Of a stretch of 64,000 bases of DNA, positions 44,991 through 54,300 are shown one piece after another. The stretch spans positions 299 to 64,298 of the forward strand of contig DETM01000016.1 in assembly GCA_002361655.1 (NCBI GenBank), written 5' to 3'. The number at the start of each line of letters is the position of its first letter. Position 1 is the stretch's first letter. The position numbers and the translations under genes are program-made. The notes beneath the pieces were generated by a model. That model worked only from the letters and a program-made list of their open reading frames with translations. It was not told the DNA's origin and ran no database searches. This DNA comes from Prevotella sp. UBA3288 (GTDB taxonomy: Bacteria > Bacteroidota > Bacteroidia > Bacteroidales > Bacteroidaceae).

Positions 44991-47869
44991 TGGCCGTTCT
45001 GGTTATAGCACAACGGCTTAGTGATGCCATGAACAACCACGAATGACGAAGACTCAATAGTCTTGTAATTGGCATTGGTCTTGTGAGGAGCCGTTGTGAT
45101 GTCGCGTGCAAGGAGATTTGCCGTCTCGGAAGACGCGTTGATCGTCACCACAGCACCAGAGGCGTCCTTCACCTTGAGTTGATTATTACCGCCGGTGACT
45201 GTCAGGGTCTGGGCAATACCCAGAGGAGTCGAACTGAACGTAGAGAACGAGGGTTCCGGTGATGTCAGGCCTGTGTTCGGGTCGTAGTTCTTGAAGTAGC
45301 GGTCAGCGAAGAGCGAACTGTTCTGAGAGTGATAGCGCACAAAGCGTGCCATCTTCTCTACCATCGTCCTCACTGCATTTTTGGCTTCCGAAATATCGGC
45401 AAAGCCATAACGGGCAGCCACCTCGTCCCAGTTGTTCTCACTATTCTTGACAATAAACATCACGTCCTTGCACCTGGGCAGACCCTTGCTCTGGGCCTCG
45501 ATCATTGCCTCGTATGTCGGAGCGTAGATGGTGTAGTTGTAAGCACTGAACATACCCCAGTTGTCGTTGGTGTCAAAGATGCGATAGGGCTTCAACTTGC
45601 CTTCGATGTTTTCATCTTTTGCACCGGTGAGTATGCCGGCAAAACTGTATATTTCCTCATCGCCAAGCACCATGCAGAAGTTCAGGAAGTGGTCGTTCTC
45701 CGGAGCCGTCGCATCATTATCGTAGTCGGCATCGGGATCATTGAACTCTTTACGCTCCTCCAGCGTCTTCATCACGCTTCTGACAGTGGGCTGCAGAGGG
45801 TAATTCAAACGATAGACAGTACCATTCTCAATCTTGGCGTCAGCACTGTTTTCGTCGAAGGTCTCGGTGATGGTCGACCACTGCGAGGGGTCTGACAACT
45901 GCAGGCCACCGGCCACCTTGTCGCCATCGACGACAATGGCACCGCCGTGCTTTGTCTTATAATAGCGGTTGCCATAGAGGCCATACTGTGGATTGCCCTT
46001 ACCGGTTTCGGTAGAGTCTGCCAGCACAATGGTGCAGTAGTCAAGCAAATCCTTGATCTGGGAATTGAAATAGCCTGTTTCGATATTGACATCCTCGGCA
46101 CCGGCATCTTCCACGTAAGAACTCAGTTCATTGTAGGGTCCTGACTGGTAGATGTAACGCTTGACAAGGATGTGGAACGAGCCCGTGGCTGTCGGGTCGA
46201 AGCGGAAACGCAATCCTTTCAGTCCATCCTCATCTTTTACTGATGTGGGGTCGATGACGATGAACTGGGTCTCGTTGTCTGTCGGCACAAAGACGCCGTA
46301 GCGTGCTTTCATGGAGAGCAGATAGTAGTACATGTCGGCACCGAGTTTTGAGGGGGTACCTGCCGTGACCTGGTGGTCGTTGAGCATTTCGCCCATGGTG
46401 CGCATGTCGTTATACACCGAAGCAGGACCGAGCACGGAATTATACAGTTTCGGACCGAACAGTTTATTCATCTTATAAATGACACCATTGTTGGCAATCG
46501 TGACATCGTAGTTACCATCGTCTTTCTTGACAAGGTCATTCTTCGTTACGTCAAGGAATTCGAAGGCATCGTTCTGCACCGTTGAGAAATTGCTGGGCAC
46601 CGTCTTGGTCAGATAGGGCTTCATCACATTGTTCAGCACACTGGCGAAGACCGACGGGTCGTTGTTGTACACAGCATCGAAGTGTGCATCGAGGTTGTCG
46701 GCAGTGATGGGGAGTGAGGGGACGCCCAGGTTCTTCAGTATATAGGCACCCTCGCCGAGGAAATAGTCTTCCATAGCCTTATCATTGGGGGCCAGGAAAG
46801 CAGCAATCTCAGCATCGTTGTCGCTGGAACCGCCAATCAAAGTGGGATTATAATAGTTCCAACCCGGGTCGAAGTTCAGCAGTCGGTTGTCGGCCACTGT
46901 CACACCACGTGACGGCTGTGCTGCCTTTGCACGGTGCGAGTTCTTGCTGAGGTAGCGGATGGCAAAGACGGTATCGGTGGCACCGCTTGCCGAGTCCTTG
47001 TATTGCTGGGTCAGCGTCATATCGGGATCGGGGAAGGCATAATAGTCCAGCAGACGCGAGATATAGTGGAAGTCGCTATTACTGCGGAGGATCTGTGACA
47101 TATTGCCGGGGTTGACAAGCACCTCGTCCAACTGGTGGATATAGCCATTCTGGCAGACCACATCGCCCTTAATCACTTTACGGTCGAAGATGTAGGCATC
47201 GCCATCGACGTATTCATGACCGGTCAGCACCTTGAAGTCACTGTCATCGCCCGTCACGGTCATATTATTGACCAGCATGTATTCACCCGTGAAATGCACC
47301 ATCGGGGCCACTGTATTATCAAACACAGCCAGCATCGAATTGCGGCCTTCCGTCTTGAAGCGCGAGAAATACTTGTTGTTGGCAGGCATATCCTCAGCGA
47401 GGAACGGCGTCACCGAGTAGTAGAGACTCATATTGGTGGCGTGCTTCACATTCTCGCCCTGCAACATATTGCCGGCAGCATTCTGCTTGTTCGACAATGT
47501 ACCGATCAGGATGGCGTTGTCAAGCATCGAAGAGAACAGCAACTCCGCCTTCTGGGCATGGGTCAATTGTTCATAACTGCTGACGCCGAACTTATTGTTC
47601 CCGCCTGCAAAGAATCTCTCGAAAGCCTCATCGTTGGCCGGGAAGATGGTCTTACTACCAGTTTTGCCAAGCACCTCAGCATACCCCAGGTCGTTGACCA
47701 ACCGGCAATACGTGTTGAACGTACCCTGGAGTTCTTTAGGTGACTGAAGCTCTTTGTAGATACTCTCGCCAAGCCATGATGGCAATTCTCCCTCGGGCAC
47801 GACGTAGTCCTTCGTACAGGACCCCAGGCCTAAGCACAAAAGGGATGCATACAAAAAGAGTTTTTTCAT
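44984..47869 (-). CDS. Fasciclin (FAS1)-domain lipoprotein a, first gene of the Sus run
   Basis: 961 residues, lipobox LGSC (Cys18). Several FAS1 units are visible: LQGTFNTYCRLVNDLGYAEVL with KTIFPANDEAFERFFAG (about 45-90), SQILRSNSDFHYISRLLDYYAF (about 258-280), AAFLAPNDKAMEDYF (about 355), and RSVMKTLEERKEF with NYTIYAPTYEAMIEAQ (about 690-790). The recurring YIHQLDEVLV/GVIYKMNKLFGP endings are typical of FAS1. Four-unit FAS1 lipoproteins at the head of a SusC/SusD run are probably surface binding or assembly proteins; no substrate can be named. ATG at 47869 follows a 250-bp intergenic region with a possible promoter. Confidence 0.85.
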   Translation of the reverse strand: MKKLFLYASLLCLGLGSCTKDYVVPEGELPSWLGESIYKELQSPKELQGTFNTYCRLVNDLGYAEVLGKTGSKTIFPANDEAFERFFAGGNNKFGVSSYEQLTHAQKAELLFSSMLDNAILIGTLSNKQNAAGNMLQGENVKHATNMSLYYSVTPFLAEDMPANNKYFSRFKTEGRNSMLAVFDNTVAPMVHFTGEYMLVNNMTVTGDDSDFKVLTGHEYVDGDAYIFDRKVIKGDVVCQNGYIHQLDEVLVNPGNMSQILRSNSDFHYISRLLDYYAFPDPDMTLTQQYKDSASGATDTVFAIRYLSKNSHRAKAAQPSRGVTVADNRLLNFDPGWNYYNPTLIGGSSDNDAEIAAFLAPNDKAMEDYFLGEGAYILKNLGVPSLPITADNLDAHFDAVYNNDPSVFASVLNNVMKPYLTKTVPSNFSTVQNDAFEFLDVTKNDLVKKDDGNYDVTIANNGVIYKMNKLFGPKLYNSVLGPASVYNDMRTMGEMLNDHQVTAGTPSKLGADMYYYLLSMKARYGVFVPTDNETQFIVIDPTSVKDEDGLKGLRFRFDPTATGSFHILVKRYIYQSGPYNELSSYVEDAGAEDVNIETGYFNSQIKDLLDYCTIVLADSTETGKGNPQYGLYGNRYYKTKHGGAIVVDGDKVAGGLQLSDPSQWSTITETFDENSADAKIENGTVYRLNYPLQPTVRSVMKTLEERKEFNDPDADYDNDATAPENDHFLNFCMVLGDEEIYSFAGILTGAKDENIEGKLKPYRIFDTNDNWGMFSAYNYTIYAPTYEAMIEAQSKGLPRCKDVMFIVKNSENNWDEVAARYGFADISEAKNAVRTMVEKMARFVRYHSQNSSLFADRYFKNYDPNTGLTSPEPSFSTFSSTPLGIAQTLTVTGGNNQLKVKDASGAVVTINASSETANLLARDITTAPHKTNANYKTIESSSFVVVHGITKPLCYNQNGQY

Positions 47870-48067
47870 AAATTGTGGTTTGTTGTTATTAAATATTTAT
47901 TGATTTGTCAGTTAGTATCCACGCTTGAAACATGCCAATGCATGGCAAAGGCAATATATCAACCTGCAAAATAACAAAAAATTATTGATACTTGCAACTT
48001 TTTAACAAACTAATTTCAAAAAAAGTTTATTTTTCCCAAATATCAAAGGATGGTTGACAAAAAAAGT
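47870..48067 (-). promoter_or_regulatory. Upstream region of the 11-gene Sus run
   Basis: A -7-like element on the minus strand reads TTATTTTG at 47974-47967, about 98 bp before the fasciclin a ATG. It deviates from TAnnTTTG at the first two bases. A near-palindrome TGCCAaTGCATGGCA lies at about 47933-47947, between this and the start codon. The remainder is A/T-rich with nothing else recognisable. Confidence 0.35.
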
Positions 48068-48097
48068 GAGCCCCCACCGCTAAGGCGATGGGGGCTC
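48068..48097 (-). terminator. Strong rho-independent terminator of the 48124-50919 gene
   Basis: GAGCCCCCA (48068-48076) pairs with TGGGGGCTC (48089-48097), with further pairing inside; on the minus strand it is followed by a run of seven T. It separates this gene from the Sus run downstream. Confidence 0.9.
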
Positions 48098-48123
48098 TCT
48101 TATTTAAGAATAACTATAGATGC

Positions 48124-50919
48124 TTACTTAATCAGCACGCCGTTGATGCCGTACTTGCCGTTGATGATGATGCGGCCGTTCTTCAGCACCTTGGTAGGAG
48201 CCTTCACCTGAGCAGCAGGCGTAACGATTTCCTGGATACCATCGACGAACTGCTCTGTAGGACCGGCAGCAATACGCTGAATCTTCAGATTGTCGAACCA
48301 CACGCGACGGGCGTCGTTGTTGTAGTTAGACTGCAGGACGAACTTGGTAGGAACAGTCTTGTCGAAACCTCTCTTCACAGTGGTGACAACACCCTTGGCA
48401 GAAGTCGTGATAGCGTAGATTGAGGCTTCGCCGAAGTCCAAGACGACCTCAAACGAGTTCTTGGCACAAGTTGTTGCCGTGGCTTCCTCAGCACCCTCTG
48501 GCGAAGCATTATTATAAGAACTACCAGAACCATACTTCAGGCTACCGAGTTCAATAGGCAGACTCGATGAAGCATCAATCTTGTTATCGTAGTAGTTTGC
48601 ATAGAATCCGGCGATGACAGAGTCAGTCTCATTCTTCAGATAGAAACCAACAAAACGACCGCTCAGACCCTGCAGGAAGAAGTCGCAATTCACTTTCAGA
48701 ATGTCATTGTTCATCTCACCGGCGTTGAAGAGCACCGTACCGGTACCATTACCCACGCGAATGTAGCCCTTCCACATCTGAACAGCATTCGACCAGTAGC
48801 CCTGCTCGAACGGCTGGCTGCCAGAGCCATCAGTTGACCAGTTGGTGAATTCCATCGTACCGGCAGCACCGGTTACGCTATAGGTAGAGGTCTCGGCATT
48901 CTGCACAGCATCCTGCTCAAAGTCGATGTCAACAACAGTCGTCAAAGCAGAAGCAGGAACAGTGGTCTTGAAGGTCTCAACGGCAGCAGCCAGGGCAGCA
49001 TTAGCCTCCTTGATCTTGGCAGCATTCTCCTCGCTATAGTCTGTGGCCTTCATCTCAGCCTGTACGCCCTCTGCGGTGGCGATAGCAGCCTTCAAGGCAT
49101 CTGCACCAGTAGCAGCAGCATAGAGGCGGTTGGCCAGAACAGCATTTGCAGCATCAATACCAGTCTGTATAGAGTTCAGTGTGTCATTGACAGCGATAAA
49201 CTTCCTGTTGGCTGCAAGGATGTCACGAACACCGTTATTATAAACTTCAAATACCAGAAGTCCCTCTTCGGCAGTCTTAGTACTATTGGCCTTGTTGTAT
49301 ATTCCCGGATCAAAGGTTGCAATAATGTCATCCTGGCTCATCGCTTCGTAACCGGCAATAGCCACCTCTACAGTATCCACACAGGCCTTAAGTTCTGCCT
49401 TACCCCAGAAATAGTCTGCCTTAGCAAGGTTCTCGGTAGCAGTAGTGAGTTCGGTACGACCCGTCGTAATCTGCTCACGTACATCAGCCTCATAACCGTA
49501 CTGCTTCTGGTTGTACTTGTTGTCGTTCTTACCCCAGATAGAAGCATTGTAGATATAAGCCGCAGAACCACGAGCCAGCGTTTGGTATTCATCCTTACAA
49601 TAAATCATCATACCGAACTCATAGGTTCCATCCTCAGGAATCTGCGCATTAATGATGAAAGGAGTCAGACCAAGATACTTTCTGTCGGCTCCCTCAGGAT
49701 CAACAACCTTAAAGCCGTTAGAAACATCTTGCTTCTGGAATACAATCGTGTCACCGGCAACGCCGTCAACCATCTTCCGAACATAGGCGATACCATAGCA
49801 AGGCTTCATGCCGTCGTCATTAGCCCACGTCTGCTTCAGGTTCTCGCGGAAAACACCGCCAGCCTCGATAGCGAAGACATAAGAGCCCTTTGTCAAAGTC
49901 TTCGATGTGTAAACACCCATTGGCGATGCAGGAGAACCACCGGCCCATGTAGCGGTCTGCTGATAATGACCCAAGTCGAAAGGAGTGCCATTGTTCTCCC
50001 AGAACAGACGCTTATAGGGATAACCGCTCCACACACCAAAAGTTTCGGCCTTTTGCGTCTTTGTTCCATTCCACACTCTGAAATAGTTGTCGTTGTTTCC
50101 TGCCAGATAGTCATCCATATTAGTGTCAAGGAACTCAGCAAGTCCTTCCTCTGCAGTCGTCAGTGCCTCGTCAAGATCTTCCTGGCTAGACTCATCACCA
50201 ATGGCCTCCAGGCCTTCGATGAAGGCATTCATATCTTCAAGCAGGCTCTCATCCCACTTATAGCACTCCTTGTAAATCTTCAATTTGTTAAGCATTGCAT
50301 CACGCTGACGCAGGTCGGCAAACTGAGAAGCAGGAGCAATCTGCAGGTCGGCAATCTCAATGCTGGGGTCCATTCCTGTGAAGGAGATGAAATAGGTACG
50401 AGCCGTACCGTCACCAACGATAGCATAATTAAAGGTCTGCCATTCTTCCTTCAGTTCCTCTGCGGTATTGGCATACACCACGTCTGTTGCACCGTCATAT
50501 ACGCCATCACCATTACCGGCCACTCTCACAAGATTAGTCTTGAGCGCATCGGTCTTGATACGGATAGTAGTCTGAGCAGCGCCCTTCATCTTGTAACTGA
50601 CGACATAAGTATCGTTTGCAGTAGCGGGGGCAAACTGGAAGTACATACCCTCACCGGCAGTGCCATCTGTGCTCTGGACGGAGTTGATGCCGGGGGCACA
50701 GCCATCGGTATTAATGTTAAACAGGAGATTCAATGTCTGCTCTGTCGATGCACTGACGAGTGTCCATCCTGTCAAGTCAGCAAAATTGCTGCTAGCCACA
50801 TTGGGGCCTAGAATCTGGAAACGGCCCTGTGGTGTGTAGACGTACTCACCCTGAGTCAGGGCAAAACCTGAAACGGCCATGCAAATAGCCACCAGGCTCA
50901 TAAGTAATCGTTTTTTCAT
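48124..50919 (-). CDS. Large secreted multi-domain protein of unknown function
   Basis: 931 residues with a clear signal peptide (to about GFALTQG). No enzyme family was recognised. What can be seen: a beta-rich domain (25-190), helical FIVAR-like segment (205-290, SLLEDMNAFIEGLEAIGDESSQEDLDEALTTAEEGL), a second beta domain (300-470, GSYVFAIEAGGVFREN), an alanine-rich helical region (480-670, ANAALAAAVETFKTTVP), and a third LamG-like beta domain (680-890, DIDFEQDAVQNAETS; VVLDFGEASIYAI). It ends with the locus-typical tail VLKNGRIIINGKYGINGVLIK-like. This looks like a binding or scaffold protein for plant cell wall glycan. It is transcribed alone from its own promoter to its own terminator. 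Confidence 0.8.
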   Translation of the reverse strand: MKKRLLMSLVAICMAVSGFALTQGEYVYTPQGRFQILGPNVASSNFADLTGWTLVSASTEQTLNLLFNINTDGCAPGINSVQSTDGTAGEGMYFQFAPATANDTYVVSYKMKGAAQTTIRIKTDALKTNLVRVAGNGDGVYDGATDVVYANTAEELKEEWQTFNYAIVGDGTARTYFISFTGMDPSIEIADLQIAPASQFADLRQRDAMLNKLKIYKECYKWDESLLEDMNAFIEGLEAIGDESSQEDLDEALTTAEEGLAEFLDTNMDDYLAGNNDNYFRVWNGTKTQKAETFGVWSGYPYKRLFWENNGTPFDLGHYQQTATWAGGSPASPMGVYTSKTLTKGSYVFAIEAGGVFRENLKQTWANDDGMKPCYGIAYVRKMVDGVAGDTIVFQKQDVSNGFKVVDPEGADRKYLGLTPFIINAQIPEDGTYEFGMMIYCKDEYQTLARGSAAYIYNASIWGKNDNKYNQKQYGYEADVREQITTGRTELTTATENLAKADYFWGKAELKACVDTVEVAIAGYEAMSQDDIIATFDPGIYNKANSTKTAEEGLLVFEVYNNGVRDILAANRKFIAVNDTLNSIQTGIDAANAVLANRLYAAATGADALKAAIATAEGVQAEMKATDYSEENAAKIKEANAALAAAVETFKTTVPASALTTVVDIDFEQDAVQNAETSTYSVTGAAGTMEFTNWSTDGSGSQPFEQGYWSNAVQMWKGYIRVGNGTGTVLFNAGEMNNDILKVNCDFFLQGLSGRFVGFYLKNETDSVIAGFYANYYDNKIDASSSLPIELGSLKYGSGSSYNNASPEGAEEATATTCAKNSFEVVLDFGEASIYAITTSAKGVVTTVKRGFDKTVPTKFVLQSNYNNDARRVWFDNLKIQRIAAGPTEQFVDGIQEIVTPAAQVKAPTKVLKNGRIIINGKYGINGVLIK

Positions 50920-51049
50920 AACAGTTTGTTTTTAGTTTGTTAATAAATAAAATAAAGTAAGTAGGTTCTTGTCTGTTTTCTTCAACAGTCTAACTCACGA
51001 CCGGCGCATTTCTGCACACCGCCAAGAGCAGGCTGCCCGATAGGTGGTG

Positions 51050-51057
51050 CAAATATA
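51050..51057 (-). promoter_or_regulatory. -7 element for the 48124-50919 gene
   Basis: Reads TATATTTG on the minus strand, matching TAnnTTTG and followed by CACC. It implies an untranslated leader of about 120 nt. Confidence 0.6.
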
Positions 51058-51177
51058 CGGCAAAAAGTGGAAAATTCTCTTTTTTTATGACACTATTTAA
51101 TATTTTTTAATACTCGCCACTTCTCATAAGCCCCTCCGTCATGAATCCCTCTCCTTACGAGCCCCCTCCATACATAC

Positions 51178-51207
51178 CTCCCCCTCCTCTATATAATAGA
51201 GGGGGAG
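51178..51207. terminator. GC-rich hairpin, possible terminator
   Basis: Nine-base perfect stem CTCCCCCTC/GAGGGGGAG with a 12-nt loop. It lacks a T-run on either side, so termination is uncertain; it may be a repeat palindrome. Confidence 0.4.
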
Positions 51208-51278
51208 GGTATGGTATGAGGGTCTCTACAGGAGGAGGAATAATGACGCGCAAATTGCCGGAAGGCTCCCTTTAAACA

Positions 51279-51361
51279 GTTTGAAGCCTCCAAACGGGGT
51301 GTTTGGAGGCTTCAAACGCCCCGTTTGGAGGCTTCAAACCACTTGTCCGGAGGCTTCAAAC
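51279..51361. repeat. 22-nt-period repeat cluster with perfect 17-bp hairpin after the PL11 gene
   Basis: In the direction of the PL11 gene: three direct copies built on GTTTGAAGCCTCCAAAC at a 22-nt period (the first varied to CCGGAC), then one inverted copy, GTTTGGAGGCTTCAAAC. The last direct and the inverted copy (51301-51317 and 51279-51295) form a perfect 17-bp stem with a 5-nt loop. The first unit begins at the PL11 stop codon TAG. Confidence 0.9.
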
Positions 51362-54300
51362 TACTTCACGACGACCTTCTTGCCGCCCCGGATATAGATG
51401 CCGGCGGGCAGGCCCTGCGTGTCGGAGACTGTTGCCATCCGCTTCACCAGACGGCCACTGAGGTCGTAGACGTTCATCGGATCGCTATCCACTAATGTAG
51501 TCTTGACACCCGTGTCGACACCCGTTATTTTAAGGATGCCCTCGTTGATACGGCTGGTGTCCCAGGTGAACATCGCAGGCAGTTCGAACTTCGGCGTGCC
51601 GCTGAACGTGCCGCTGACCGTCCAAAGGGTCAACTCATCGCCTACCTCCAACTGACGCTCAGCGGTAAATGTCAGTTTCACCGTACCGTTGAATGTCAGG
51701 TTCTTCGCGGAAAGTTGAGAATTCTTCGTCTTGTTCACGAGGAAGTTAACCGTAGCGCCATCGCTGACAGTGATGGTGTTGTTGCAGGTGATGGTGCCGG
51801 GAGACGTCTCGTTGACGGCAGAGGCACAAGGAACAATCTCTGCGCCACTCTGCGCATTCAGCCCATGGACGATGGCCTGGCCCACTAAGCGTCCACTACC
51901 CTTGACCGTAACGGCATAATTGCCGTTCATGGGTACTGCAGGCTTATATTTATATATTGCCACCGTACCATTCTCAATGGTCAGGGCTCCGTTCATCTTG
52001 CCCTCGGTCATCTTCATCTTACCCGTACCGCGCTTGGTCAGCGGCGAGGCGCTGACGCCGATGGTGCCACCGTAGTCATCAGTACGTTCGGAGGTGATGC
52101 CGACCTCAGTGGTCAGATCGAAATCCTCGTCACAGTCTACAATCCATTGACCGGAGCCCACCAGTGCACCGCTGCCGCCGAATTTCTTCACACGGATACT
52201 CCTGCCCTGATTGTCCAGCCGAGCCTTTGCGTTCACGTTGACCGTGGCCTTCGGCATACCGCTGGCGTTGCCCAGCAAGAAGGTCGGGTCGTAACTCTTC
52301 TTGTTCTGACGGTTGTTTTTACCGATATTGATGGTTCCCTCGAAACCGCTCCAGTTGCCGTTGAAATAGGCACGCACACCGCCGGTATAGACATTGAACG
52401 TGCCTGCACCCGTCAGCGCACCGGTATAGGTGGAGCGGTAGCCACTGTAGAAGGTACCCGTCTTACCCTGTGGCACGACGAATGCCGTCGAGTTGTTGAT
52501 ATTCGTGCTCTCGTTGTTGGCCCCCCACAGGGTACCACCCTGGAACTCCACTACAGAAGGTAAAGTCTCCGTGTAGGATGAATTATAGTTCGAGGCCACG
52601 GTACCTGCTTCGATGATGAATTTCTTGAAGGAGTTGGTCTGTGTTCCTATCTCCATGGAACCATTGCCCGCCTTCGTGATGGTAGCGCCGCTGCCCTTGA
52701 TAGACTTGTTGAAGATGACGCTCTTACCCTGAGGCACGCTCACCGTCACCTCCCCACTGACCGTCAGTGACTGGTCGGTGATAATGGTCCCGTTAGTCTC
52801 CAGCGTGGCACCATCGTTCAGGGTAATCGTCGATGAGGCACTGCCCAGCGAGCCATACTGCTGTCCGCTGTTGTTGGCCAACATCGCCACAGACAGCGTA
52901 CCGCCATTGATGACGGTATTGCCGGTATGATTCTCGTTGTTCAGAGTCAGCATGCCTGCGCCGTTCTTCGTGATAGGAGCGCCGCCTACGATACTGTCGC
53001 CACTGACGACATAGTTGGTCGTCTCGTTGTTGAAGACAACCGAGGCAGGACTGACGGCTCCCTTGATGATGACAGCCGTGCTGGAAGCATGGTCGTCGAA
53101 CACCACCCGGTCGCCATGGACCGAATAGGTCGTGTTACCACCGGCGAGGAATGCCTCGCTGACAGCCTGCTGCCAGGTATTGAGGGCGGCTGTTCCGTTC
53201 CATGTCACTTCACCGGCCGGACGCATGGCTCCGACCACCAGTTGCAGTTTGCCGTCTGCATAAGCCAACGACACTTTCTTATCGTTACCGAAGCCTTCCA
53301 GGACAACCTGTGCGAGATCACCCTCAATCGCAGCAACCGTTCCGAGCGTATAGACACCGTCAGCCAGATTGCCGACACCCGTAAATTGCAGAACAGGAGC
53401 CTTATAGCGCGGTCCATAGGTGACCCACTCGTCAGAGGTTTTCGCTTCAATGGTCATCTTGTCGGCGTTCACCTGATCGAAGTTGCCGCCAGCAAAATCA
53501 TAGACGACACGTGAGCCGAAGCCCAGTGCCAAGGTCGAAGCAGAGATAGTGCCCACGCTGTTCTGACCACCGGGATAAATAGTCGCATTATAGTCAGCCT
53601 GAATACCACCCTTGAACTGACCGCCATCGGAAATGAGCGTAGTATGACGATTCAACCAGACAGGCGATGCCTCCATGGTGCCGTCAAATTTCAATGTACC
53701 GTTCCATACATCGGTATTTCCTGTATGCTTCTCGACAACCTTGGGCAACACAAGCACGCCCTCACCCTGCTTGACAATATGGGTGGCACCGCCGAAGGCA
53801 CCGCCGGTCAGTGTAGTAGTATAGACCTCAATGCTCTGAGCAGGCTGTTTCGGTGTCGATGCCACGGCCTGCTGCGCTCCGCTACCCTTCAGCCATGCCG
53901 GTGCATTGACCGTCAATACCCAGGGAGAAGCGCCATCGGTCACGGCAATCGTCTTGTTCTCATAGCCGGAGATCAGCAGGTGGTCGCTGGTTGTACCGAT
54001 GGTGCCGGTCACTTCCGTACGACCCTCCAGCGTGTTGGCAGGGGGCTCCTTGGTGATGCCCTCCAGTTCGCCGAGGAAGAAACTGGTATGAGGCGGCTGG
54101 TTGTAGCCCACCGACTGCCAGGTCATGGCATTACGATATTCATGATCGTACCACAGCGAGGTGATGCCATGAGGCGTAGGATAACTGGAGATATTGATGC
54201 GGAGGGTCTTGTTACCATTCACAGGATTGATAATCTCCTCGCGCCAGTCGCCGATGATATCGCCCAGAAAACCGGGGTTGTTCTTCGACGAGTTGTTCAG

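Larger units (their letters stand above)
50920..51360. other. 441-bp intergenic region with promoter and repeat hairpins
   Basis: Contains the promoter of the 48124-50919 gene (51050-51057), an AT-rich leader, a GC-rich hairpin (CTCCCCCTC 51178-51186 with GAGGGGGAG 51199-51207), and the 22-nt repeat element directly after the PL11 stop. No coding sequence with support was found here. Confidence 0.7.
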
